Source: Parasphingopyxis sp.
Lineage (GTDB): Bacteria > Pseudomonadota > Alphaproteobacteria > Sphingomonadales > Sphingomonadaceae
Reading direction: 5' to 3'
DNA length: 64,000 nt
NCBI RefSeq assembly: GCF_028279465.1
Contig: NZ_JANQNS010000015.1
Span: forward strand, 372,001 to 436,000
Translations under genes and position numbers: made by a program
Part shown: positions 42,511 to 50,423 of the stretch, piece after piece
Layout of the letters: each line of letters opens with the position of its first letter
How positions within the stretch are numbered: the first letter of the stretch is position 1
Notes under the pieces: generated by a model
What the model was told of the DNA's origin: nothing
Databases searched by the model: none
The model's input: only the letters and a program-made list of their open reading frames with translations

Positions 42511-43473
42511 CTATAATTGCGCGCGTTCGGCGGCGATTGTCCGTGCGATGGCTTCGTCCAGCGGAACGGGCGGCGCGAAGCGCAGCCGTTCGGAAAGCCG
42601 GCCGGAAGAGATCGTGAGCGGCACATCGAGATTCAGCGCCGCGATCACCTGGGCCAGCGGGCTTTCGGGCGCCGGTCCGATTTCGAGCGCGCCAGTCCAG
42701 CCAATCGCTTGCGCGAAACGCGTCACCCAGTGGCGATGGCTTTCGGCCGGATAATCGCCAATATTGAATATGGTGTTGGTGGCATCCCGATGAACCGCCG
42801 CCGATGCGATCGCGGCCGCGACATTGTCGATATAGCCGTAACTCGTGATCCAGTCCGCCCAGGCCGTCGGCACGGTCAGAGTCTCAACGCCCGCAAGCAT
42901 CGGGGCGATCACCCAGCGGAAACGGTGTTGCCGGTCGCCCGGGCCATAGACCATGGGCAAGCGCAGGATCGTCCATTCGCCGGAAAAGCGCCGCACAGCC
43001 GCTTCGGTCGGGATCTTGTCATAATCGTCGCGCCAGCGTTCGGGGTCGTCCGCTGCTCTCGCCGTATCGCCGCGATAGGGGAAGCGGCTTTGGCGCAGCG
43101 GGGCATCTTCGGTCATCGGTTCGCGGACGGGTTCGCCGGTCTCGCGCCGCAGGAGCAGTCCGTAGTTGCGATAGACATCGCAGGAACTGATCATCGTGTA
43201 GCGCGCCACCGCCCCGTCCAGCGCATTGACGAGATCGGCCGTCTCATCCTCGGTATAGACGATCATGTCGATGACCGTGTCGATGCGGTGCGCGCGAATA
43301 GCGGCCAGAATGGATTGCGGGTCGCTGCGATCGGCGATGAGATGCGCTTGGCCGCCATCGCCATCGGCCGGCGCGCTGCGCGATAACCCAAATGCGGCAT
43401 GGCCGACCTTTTCCAATGCCGCGATTACCGCCGCGCCAATCGGCCCCGTGCTGCCGATGATCAGACATCGCAT
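42511..43473 (-). CDS. NAD(P)-dependent epimerase/reductase-like protein
   Basis: A 320-residue extended SDR with the dinucleotide-binding start IIGSTGPIGAAVIAALEK, a Tyr near YRGDTARA and the YGPGDRQHR loop. Similar proteins include nucleotide-sugar epimerases and reductases. No pathway is implied by its neighbours. Confidence 0.78.
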   Translation of the reverse strand: MRCLIIGSTGPIGAAVIAALEKVGHAAFGLSRSAPADGDGGQAHLIADRSDPQSILAAIRAHRIDTVIDMIVYTEDETADLVNALDGAVARYTMISSCDVYRNYGLLLRRETGEPVREPMTEDAPLRQSRFPYRGDTARAADDPERWRDDYDKIPTEAAVRRFSGEWTILRLPMVYGPGDRQHRFRWVIAPMLAGVETLTVPTAWADWITSYGYIDNVAAAIASAAVHRDATNTIFNIGDYPAESHRHWVTRFAQAIGWTGALEIGPAPESPLAQVIAALNLDVPLTISSGRLSERLRFAPPVPLDEAIARTIAAERAQL

Positions 43474-43565
43474 GATCCGGCTCCTCTCCTTATCGATCTA
43501 TCGCACGCAACCCAGGCTTGTTAGAAGCGTTGCAGATAAAGCGCCCGAGGCAAGTGGAGTATCGC

Positions 43566-43847
43566 ATGCGTATCATGATCGTCACCCTGATGGCCCTGCT
43601 TTTGAGTGGCTGTATCGTGCGCACCGCCGCCGATGTGGTGACCGCGCCCGTTCGCGCTGTCGGCCAAGTCGCCGACTGGGCGACGACGAGCCAGGACGAA
43701 GCCGATCGCAACCGCGGCCGCGAGATTCGCGAAGAAGAGGAACGGCTCGGCCGCGAATATCGCGAATGCCTCGAGGATAATGAGCGCGCCTATTGCGACG
43801 AGATTTTCTACAGCCGCTCGCGCTACGAGCCGCCCCAGGACGATTGA
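43566..43847 (+). CDS. Small predicted lipoprotein
   Basis: A 93-residue protein with a lipoprotein signal (MIVTLMALLLSGC, Cys at about residue 15). The mature part begins IVRTAADVVTAPVRAVGQVADWATTS, then a charged helix with two cysteines near the end (CLEDNERAYC). Such proteins are common next to unrelated genes in sphingomonad genomes. The function is unknown. Confidence 0.75.
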   Translation: MRIMIVTLMALLLSGCIVRTAADVVTAPVRAVGQVADWATTSQDEADRNRGREIREEEERLGREYRECLEDNERAYCDEIFYSRSRYEPPQDD

Positions 43848-43853
43848 TCCGGC

Positions 43854-44417
43854 TTGGCTGATTCACCGCCCTTCTATTCCGGCCAGCTGCTGCTCGCTTT
43901 GCCCGGCATGGGCGATCCGCGGTTCGATCGGGCGGTGATTGCGATGTGCGCGCATGACGAGCAGGGCGCGCTCGGCATCGGAATCGGGCATGCGATCGCC
44001 AATGTCGGCTTTCATACCTTGCTCAAGCGCCTCGAGATCGATGTCGGTGAGGCGCCGGACGCGCCGGTCCATATGGGCGGGCCGGTCGAGCCGCAGCGTG
44101 GTTTCATCCTGCACAGCCTGGACTGGGGCGGCGAGGACAGCGTGCAGGTCGGAGATAAATGGGCGCTGACGGGTACGCTCGACATATTGCGCGCGATCAC
44201 CGAGGGCAGGGGGCCCGAACGCTGGCTTTCTGCGCTCGGCTATGCCGGCTGGTCCCCCGGCCAGCTCGACGAAGAGATGACCCGCCATGGCTGGTTCACG
44301 GCCGAGGGCAATGCGGAAATCCTTTTCGATACCGACGCAGAAGATCGCTGGGCCGAAAGCTATCGCAAGGCCGGAGTCGATCCGGCGCTATTGGCGCATG
44401 ATGCGGGGCACGCCTAA
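43854..44417 (+). CDS. yqgE: YqgE/AlgH-family protein
   Basis: A 187-residue cytoplasmic protein with YSGQLLLALPGMGDPRFDRAVI, VHMGGPVEPQRGF and LDWGGEDS typical of the family. The role is unclear. The start is TTG at 43854. Its stop overlaps the convergent sulfate-activation gene by 4 nt. Confidence 0.9.
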   Translation: MADSPPFYSGQLLLALPGMGDPRFDRAVIAMCAHDEQGALGIGIGHAIANVGFHTLLKRLEIDVGEAPDAPVHMGGPVEPQRGFILHSLDWGGEDSVQVGDKWALTGTLDILRAITEGRGPERWLSALGYAGWSPGQLDEEMTRHGWFTAEGNAEILFDTDAEDRWAESYRKAGVDPALLAHDAGHA

Positions 44418-46126
44418 CTCAGATACCCCAGATTTTCGAGCTTCAGCAGCACCTGCTGTGCGGCCTGGTCGATCGTGATTTCGGTCGTATCGATCCGCAT
44501 TTCGGGATTTTCCGGTTCCTCATAGGGATCCGAAATGCCGGTAAACTCCTTGATCACACCGGCCCGCGCCTTGGCGTAAAGGCCCTTGCGGTCGCGCGCT
44601 TCGCAGACTTCGAGCGGCGTGTTCACATGGATTTCAATAAAGCCGCCCAATGGCTCGATCATCTCGCGCACCTTGCGGCGGCTGATCGTATAGGGCGCGA
44701 TCGGCGCGCAGATCGCGATGCCGCCATTCTTGGTGATCTCGCTGGCGACAAAGCCGATCCGCTCGATATTGAGGTTGCGGTGCTCTTTCGAGAATCCGAG
44801 CTCGCTCGACAGGTTCTTGCGGACGATATCGCCGTCGAGCAGGGTCGTTCGGCGGCCGCCCATCTCCATCATCTTGGTCATCACGGCATTGGCGATGGTC
44901 GATTTACCCGAACCGGAAAGCCCGGTGAAGAACAGTGTGAACCCTTGCTCGCTGAGCGGCGGATGGCGCTCGCGCAGTACCTCGATAACGTCCGGGAAGG
45001 AGAACCAGTCCGGGATATCGAGATTGAGCTTCAGCCGCCGGCGCAGCTCCGTTCCAGAGATTGTCAGCTGCGTCTCACCCTCTTCGACCTCGTCGACCGG
45101 TGCATATTGGGCGCGTTCCTGAACATAGACCATCATCTGGAACGGAACGAGCGAGACATCGATCTCTTCCTCATGCTCGCGGAACAGCGTCTGCGCGTCA
45201 TAGGGACCGTAAAAATCCTCGCCCTTGGAGTTTTTGCCCGGCCCGGCATGGTCGCGGCCGATGATGAAATGGGTGCAGCCATAATTTTTGCGGATGATGC
45301 CGTGCCACACAGCCTCGCGCGGCCCGGCCATGCGCATCGCGAGCGGCAAGAGGCTGAGCGCTGAGGTCTGCTCGGGATAATGCTGCATGAGCTTTTCGTA
45401 GCAGCGGACACGCGTGAAATAGTCGATATCGCCGGGCTTGGTGAGGCCGACGACCGGGTGCAGCAGCAGGTTCGCCTCGGCCTCGCGCGCGGCGCGGAAG
45501 GTCAGCTCCTGATGCGCGCGATGCAGCGGGTTTCGCGTCTGAAAGGCGACGACCTTGCGCCAGCTCCATTTGGCGAACAGGTCGCGCAGCTCCTGCGGGC
45601 TGTGCCGGTTATGGGTGAAATCGAAATGCCGGGGCGCCTGCACGCCGCGCAAGGTGCCGCCCAGATAGACGGGATTGGCATGGTGGAGCAGCCGGTCGAC
45701 TTCGGGGTGGAGATCGTCATCCGTACCGAGCACGCCAATGGCTTCGGCCCGGCGGTCCGGCGTCCATTTGTCCGAGATTTCCATCGTCGCGACGAGCACC
45801 CCCTCGCGGTCGCGCAACGTGATGATCTCGCCCTCGCTCACCGTATCGGCGAACTCCTGCGTTACATCGAGCGTGACCGGGATCGGCCATAGCAGTCCGT
45901 TGGCCAGCCGCATCTCGGAGACAACGCGGTCATAATCGGCCTTGCCCTGAAACCCTTCGAGCGGGGAGAAGCCGCCATTGAGCAGCAGCTCGATATCGCA
46001 CATCTGGCGCGGCGTGAGATCCCAGGACGCCCAGTCCTTGGACTTCGCCTTCTCCGCCTCGGCCTCTTCCGCGCCAAGATACAGATTCTTGAGCTCGCCG
46101 CCATGCGGCTCCTTAAGGGCGCCCAT
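44414..46126 (-). CDS. Bifunctional sulfate adenylyltransferase/adenylylsulfate kinase
   Basis: Activates sulfate with ATP to APS and phosphorylates APS to PAPS. The 570-residue protein has a PUA-like N-terminus, the ATP sulfurylase domain (QTRNPLHRAHQEL; later IGRDHAGPG) and a C-terminal CysC kinase domain (TGLSGSGKST, LDGDIVRKNL, and ERIGFVASEI). This fused monomeric type differs from the CysD/CysN heterodimer. The ATG at 46126 is preferred because AGGGAG precedes it. The upstream region holds a repeat and a palindrome. Confidence 0.93.
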   Translation of the reverse strand: MGALKEPHGGELKNLYLGAEEAEAEKAKSKDWASWDLTPRQMCDIELLLNGGFSPLEGFQGKADYDRVVSEMRLANGLLWPIPVTLDVTQEFADTVSEGEIITLRDREGVLVATMEISDKWTPDRRAEAIGVLGTDDDLHPEVDRLLHHANPVYLGGTLRGVQAPRHFDFTHNRHSPQELRDLFAKWSWRKVVAFQTRNPLHRAHQELTFRAAREAEANLLLHPVVGLTKPGDIDYFTRVRCYEKLMQHYPEQTSALSLLPLAMRMAGPREAVWHGIIRKNYGCTHFIIGRDHAGPGKNSKGEDFYGPYDAQTLFREHEEEIDVSLVPFQMMVYVQERAQYAPVDEVEEGETQLTISGTELRRRLKLNLDIPDWFSFPDVIEVLRERHPPLSEQGFTLFFTGLSGSGKSTIANAVMTKMMEMGGRRTTLLDGDIVRKNLSSELGFSKEHRNLNIERIGFVASEITKNGGIAICAPIAPYTISRRKVREMIEPLGGFIEIHVNTPLEVCEARDRKGLYAKARAGVIKEFTGISDPYEEPENPEMRIDTTEITIDQAAQQVLLKLENLGYLS

Positions 46127-46246
46127 AGTTTCACTCCCTAATCGGTTCGTCGTCTTCGAACCGCGCGATAAGCAGATAAGTGCTGGGGAAGGCAAGAAGG
46201 AATATGGCGCTTATCCCCTTCGGGCATGTACTGCGAAATCCGATCT

Positions 46247-46329
46247 CGTCATTCCAGCGAAAGCTGGAATCTCTGGCCGCAAACGCCTTGCCTATCCGCC
46301 TGAGATCCCAGCTTTCGCTGGGATGACGG
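46247..46329. repeat. 82-nt two-hairpin dispersed repeat, copy A
   Basis: It starts CGTCATTCCAGCGAAAGCTG and ends with the related hairpin GGGATGACG on the other side. Copy B at 58386-58467 is its reverse complement with only about eight differences. It lies upstream of the ahcY control region. Confidence 0.85.
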
Positions 46330-46442
46330 ATACCACCTGTTTGCAAGGGGATAATCGCCATCTTAATGGCTATGTCTTTCGCGGGTTCCATTTTTGCGTC
46401 TGCTTCGGCGGCAGGAGATACAATCCTCTGATCAGAGGCAGC

Positions 46443-46462
46443 ATATAAAGAAATCTTTATAT
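46443..46462. promoter_or_regulatory. Palindromic operator upstream of ahcY, SahR-like
   Basis: ATATAAAGAAATCTTTATAT has 9-nt perfect arms around AA. It lies 107 nt before the ahcY ATG. The ATAAAG-N4-CTTTAT core resembles the sites of SahR-type (ArsR-family) regulators of the S-adenosylhomocysteine cycle in proteobacteria, as I recall them. The regulator gene is not in the window. Confidence 0.6.
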
Positions 46463-46568
46463 CCAGCTTGTCATGGGTGCACGCGGCCGGTATATGTAAT
46501 GCCACAACGGTCGCCGATTTGTCGCGCGGCCCTTCTTTTTGCAAACGCACAGAACATAGGAGCCCTTC

Positions 46569-47978
46569 ATGGCCACCGACGTCCTTGAAGCCAAACAGGA
46601 TTACATCGTCGCCGACATTTCCCTAGCCGATTATGGCCGGCGTGAACTCGACATTGCCGAGACCGAAATGCCGGGCCTTATGGCGACGCGCGAGGAATAT
46701 GGGCAGGAACAGCCGCTAAAGGGCGCACGGATTGCGGGCTGTCTGCATATGACGATCCAGACCGCGGCGCTCATTGAAACGCTGACCGCGCTTGGCGCCG
46801 AAGTCCGCTGGGCCTCGTGCAATATCTATTCGACGCAGGACCATGCCGCCGCCGTGATCGCGGCCTCGGGCGTGCCGGTTTTCGCCAAGAAGGGCGAGAC
46901 GCTCGCCGAATATTGGGAATATGTCGACCATATCTTCCAGTGGGGCGATGAGCCCTGCAACATGATCCTCGACGATGGCGGCGATGCGACGATGTACATC
47001 ATCTGGGGTGCGCGCGTCGAAGAGGGCGAGGAAATGCCGGCGCCGACCAACGAGGAAGAAGAGGAAATGCAGAAGGTGCTCAAGCGGCGCCTCGAGCAGA
47101 GCCCCGGATTCTTCACCAGGACGCGCGACGCGATCAAGGGCGTCTCGGAAGAGACGACGACCGGCGTGCTGCGGCTTTATGAGCTTGCCAAGCAGGCGAA
47201 GCTGCCTTTCCCGGCGATCAATGTGAATGACAGCGTCACCAAATCGAAGTTCGACAACAAGTACGGTTGCAAGGAATCGCTCGTCGACGGCATCCGCCGC
47301 GCAACTGATGTGATGATGGCGGGCAAGACGGCCGTCGTCGCCGGTTATGGCGATGTCGGCAAGGGCTCCGCTGCCTCGCTGCGCGGTGCCGGCGCCCGCG
47401 TGATGGTCACCGAGATCGATCCGATCTGCGCACTGCAGGCGGCGATGGACGGATTCGAAGTCGTGACGATGGACGAGGCCGCGCCGCGCGCCGACATCTT
47501 CGTCACCGCCACCGGCAACAAGGATGTGCTGACGCTCGACCATATGCGGGCGATGAAGGACATGGCGATCGTCGGCAATATCGGCCATTTCGACAATGAG
47601 ATTCAGGTCGCGGGCCTGCAGAATCTCGAACATGTCGAAGTGAAGCCGCAGGTCGATATGTACACCTTCCCGGACGGCAAGCGCATCCTGCTGCTGTCGC
47701 AGGGACGTTTGCTCAATCTCGGCAACGCGACCGGCCATCCGAGCTTCGTGATGTCGGCGAGCTTCACCAACCAGGTGCTCGCGCAGATCGAACTGTTCAA
47801 CAATCACGGCACCTATGGCCATCAGGTCTATGTGCTGCCCAAGCATCTCGACGAGAAGGTCGCCAAGCTCCATCTCGACAAGCTGGGCGTGCAACTGACC
47901 GAACTGTCCAAGGAACAGGCCGCCTATATCGGCGTCGAAGCCCATGGGCCGTTCAAGTCGGACCAGTATCGCTACTAG
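46569..47978 (+). CDS. ahcY: Adenosylhomocysteinase
   Basis: Hydrolyses S-adenosylhomocysteine to adenosine and homocysteine. The 469-residue protein has [18 protein letters not shown], the NAD-binding [18 protein letters not shown] and the C-terminal end FKSDQYRY. The insert [19 protein letters not shown] within the middle is common in bacterial forms. A terminator follows at 48014. Confidence 0.97.
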   Translation: MATDVLEAKQDYIVADISLADYGRRELDIAETEMPGLMATREEYGQEQPLKGARIAGCLHMTIQTAALIETLTALGAEVRWASCNIYSTQDHAAAVIAASGVPVFAKKGETLAEYWEYVDHIFQWGDEPCNMILDDGGDATMYIIWGARVEEGEEMPAPTNEEEEEMQKVLKRRLEQSPGFFTRTRDAIKGVSEETTTGVLRLYELAKQAKLPFPAINVNDSVTKSKFDNKYGCKESLVDGIRRATDVMMAGKTAVVAGYGDVGKGSAASLRGAGARVMVTEIDPICALQAAMDGFEVVTMDEAAPRADIFVTATGNKDVLTLDHMRAMKDMAIVGNIGHFDNEIQVAGLQNLEHVEVKPQVDMYTFPDGKRILLLSQGRLLNLGNATGHPSFVMSASFTNQVLAQIELFNNHGTYGHQVYVLPKHLDEKVAKLHLDKLGVQLTELSKEQAAYIGVEAHGPFKSDQYRY

Positions 47979-48013
47979 GGTCGGGACCCCAAACGAAACC
48001 GCTGATAATCGAG

Positions 48014-48055
48014 CAAAAAGGGCTGGACCGCCGATGGCTGTCCGGCTCTTTTTTA
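48014..48055 (+). terminator. Rho-independent terminator after ahcY
   Basis: AAAAAGGGCTGGAC pairs with GTCCGGCTCTTTTTT across a short loop (one G-U pair). A T-run of six follows the stem. Confidence 0.85.
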
Positions 48056-48125
48056 TGGCCGCTGCGCCCTCGACCAACACCCCCGGATTATCGACTGACG
48101 GCGACCGGAACAGGGTTGATATGAT

Positions 48126-48135
48126 GTAACGTTAC
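48126..48135. promoter_or_regulatory. Palindrome upstream of the TonB receptor gene, possible Zur-type site
   Basis: GTAACGTTAC is a perfect 10-bp palindrome in GATGTAACGTTACGCC, 40 nt before the ATG of the metal-type receptor. Zur sites of alphaproteobacteria also have TGTAA/TTACA-like arms. The match is partial. Confidence 0.4.
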
Positions 48136-48174
48136 GCCTAGGACGCCGCGATTCATGAAACGGAAGAGATTGTA

Positions 48175-50307
48175 ATGCGTCACTACGGAATTCTCGCAGC
48201 CAGCGCGGCCCTTATTGCAACCCCTGCCATGGCGCAGGACTCCGATCCGCAAGCGCGGGCGAGTGTGCTGCATGGCGATAATCAGGCGGGTATCATCGTT
48301 ACCGCTGATTATCTCGACGATCTCAGCCTGATTGCGGGCGCTTCGACCTTGTCCGGCACGGAGCTCGATCTGAGCTTGCGTCCCCAGATTGGCGATACGC
48401 TGACGGCGCTGCCCGGCGTCTCCGCAACATCCTTCGCGCCGGGCTCGTCGCGGCCCGTGCTGCGCGGTTTTCAGGGCTTTCGTATCCGTACGCTGACCGA
48501 CGGGATCGGCGCACTGGACGTGTCCAACACGTCGGTCGACCATGCCGTTACGATCGATCCGATCACGGCCTATCGTATCGAGGTTCTGCGCGGACCGGCG
48601 GCTCTGCTCTTCGGCAGTCAGGCGATTGGCGGCGCGGTGAACGTATTCGACCGGCGCATTCCGGTCGAGGTGCCCGACGAAGTGATCCATGTCGATGCGA
48701 TTACGTCATACGGCTCGGCGGCCGATGAGTGGAATATTGCGGGCGGCTTCGATCTGCCTTTGACCTCGAAGCTCGTCCTGCATGTCGACGGCAGCTATCG
48801 CGACGCCGACGATCTCGACATTTCCGGTTTCACCCTGTCGCCCGAACTGCGCGCCGAGCAGCTTGAAGTTGTCGCGGAAGAGACCGAAGAGGGCAATCTC
48901 GACGAGGCCGCGGAGGCGCAGGAGCTTGTCGATCTGCGCGGCACCGTGCCGAACAGCGCGATCGAAACTTGGACGGCGGGCGCCGGCCTTGCCTGGATCG
49001 ATAGCTGGGGCAGCATCGGCGCTTCGATCAGCTTCTACGACACGCTTTACGGCATCCCAGCCCGCCCCGGCGCCGAACATCATCACGAGGAAGGTGAAGA
49101 GGACGAAGAAGAAGGCGAGGAAGAGGAGGAAGAAGGCCCCGTCACCATCGACTTGCATCAGGTCCGCGCCGATCTGCGCGGCGAAATCCTGACCGGCGGC
49201 GGCTTCTTCGAACGCATCCGCCTGCGTCTGGGCTATTCGGACTATACGCATACCGAGTTCGAAGGCGACGAAGTGGGCACGCTGTTCCTGGTGGAAGGCG
49301 TCGAAGGCCGGCTCGAACTCGTACAGACCGAACGCAACGGTTGGCGCGGTGTAATCGGCGGCCAGCTCTACGTTCGCGATTTCAACGCGATCGGCGCCGA
49401 AGCCTTCGTCCCGCGCAACAATACCGAACAGGTCGGTATCTTCACGTTGCAGGAAATCGATTTCGGCGAGCTCGGCCTGGAATTTGCCGGGCGCTATGAG
49501 CATACGAACGTCTCATCGCCCACCCAGTCGATCGACCGGAACTTCGATTCCTTCTCCTTCGCTGGCGGCTTGCATTACGACTTTGAGAGCAATGTGCGGA
49601 TCGGCGCGAACCTCTCGCGGTCCGAACGCGCGCCGTCTGCCGAAGAGCTCTTCTCGAACGGTCCGCATATCGCGACCCAGGCGTTCGAAATCGGCAACCC
49701 CAACTTCACGACCGAAAAGAGCATCGGCCTCGAAACCTATGTCCGTGGCGATGTCGGCGGCGTCGCTTTCGCGCTGACCGGCTTCGTGACATGGTTCGAC
49801 GATTTCATCTTCGATACCGACACGGGGCTGGAGGAAGACGATCTTCCCGTTTTCCAATATTTTCAACGCGACGCGACCTATTACGGTTTCGAGGCGGAAA
49901 TTTCCGCGACGCTGGCTGAAACGGGCGGGTTCGAGATCAATGCCGATGCCGTGGCCGACTATGTCCGCGCATCGATCGACAATGGCGGCGGCCCCGTGCC
50001 GCGGATTCCGCCATTCCGTCTGCGCGGCGGCATCGAAGCGCTGTCCGACAATTTCGACACGCGCGCGGAAGTCGAATGGGTGGCCGAGCAGGATCGCGTG
50101 GCCGCGTTCGAAAATCCGACCGACGATTTCACGATGGTCAACGCCTCGATCGCCTGGCGCCCCTGGGGTCGTGAGAATGGCACGGCGTTTTTTGCATCGG
50201 TGAACAACCTGTTCGACGTGAATGCGCGGCGTCACGCGTCCTTCACCAAGGATTTCGTGCCGCTGGCCGGCCGCGATTTCCGGTTCGGCGCGCGCTTCCG
50301 CTACTAG
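48175..50307 (+). CDS. TonB-dependent outer-membrane receptor with His/acidic loop (ZnuD-like)
   Basis: Probably imports a metal such as zinc across the outer membrane. The 710-residue protein has a signal peptide (ending AMAQ), a plug domain (VLRGFQGFRIRTLTDG, RGPAALLFGSQAIGGAVNV) and a beta barrel ending FRFGARFRY. Residues about 302-322 form a loop with HHH then Glu/Asp runs. An earlier Glu-rich loop lies at about 237-250. These resemble metal-capture loops of ZnuD. The ligand is inferred. Confidence 0.88.
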   Translation: MRHYGILAASAALIATPAMAQDSDPQARASVLHGDNQAGIIVTADYLDDLSLIAGASTLSGTELDLSLRPQIGDTLTALPGVSATSFAPGSSRPVLRGFQGFRIRTLTDGIGALDVSNTSVDHAVTIDPITAYRIEVLRGPAALLFGSQAIGGAVNVFDRRIPVEVPDEVIHVDAITSYGSAADEWNIAGGFDLPLTSKLVLHVDGSYRDADDLDISGFTLSPELRAEQLEVVAEETEEGNLDEAAEAQELVDLRGTVPNSAIETWTAGAGLAWIDSWGSIGASISFYDTLYGIPARPGAEHHHEEGEEDEEEGEEEEEEGPVTIDLHQVRADLRGEILTGGGFFERIRLRLGYSDYTHTEFEGDEVGTLFLVEGVEGRLELVQTERNGWRGVIGGQLYVRDFNAIGAEAFVPRNNTEQVGIFTLQEIDFGELGLEFAGRYEHTNVSSPTQSIDRNFDSFSFAGGLHYDFESNVRIGANLSRSERAPSAEELFSNGPHIATQAFEIGNPNFTTEKSIGLETYVRGDVGGVAFALTGFVTWFDDFIFDTDTGLEEDDLPVFQYFQRDATYYGFEAEISATLAETGGFEINADAVADYVRASIDNGGGPVPRIPPFRLRGGIEALSDNFDTRAEVEWVAEQDRVAAFENPTDDFTMVNASIAWRPWGRENGTAFFASVNNLFDVNARRHASFTKDFVPLAGRDFRFGARFRY

Positions 50308-50327
50308 GCGTACACATAATACGAAAA

Positions 50328-50368
50328 AGCTGCGATCACTCCCAAGCCGGGGGTGATCGCATCTTTCC
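50328..50368 (+). terminator. Terminator-like hairpin after the TonB receptor gene
   Basis: TGCGATCAC at 50331-50339 pairs with GTGATCGCA at 50353-50361, with extra GC pairs at the loop; TCTTTCC follows. It fits a terminator of the receptor gene. Confidence 0.65.
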
Positions 50369-50423
50369 GTAGGCCCCCGCGCCGGTCTAGAAGCGAGCGC
50401 ATGATGCAGGGCGGCCCAGCGCG

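Noticed and set aside
46463-46568. Possible SAH or SAM riboswitch in the ahcY leader
   Set aside because: I could not find the conserved pairing of SAH, SAM-II or SAM/SAH riboswitches; the clear signal here is the upstream DNA palindrome.
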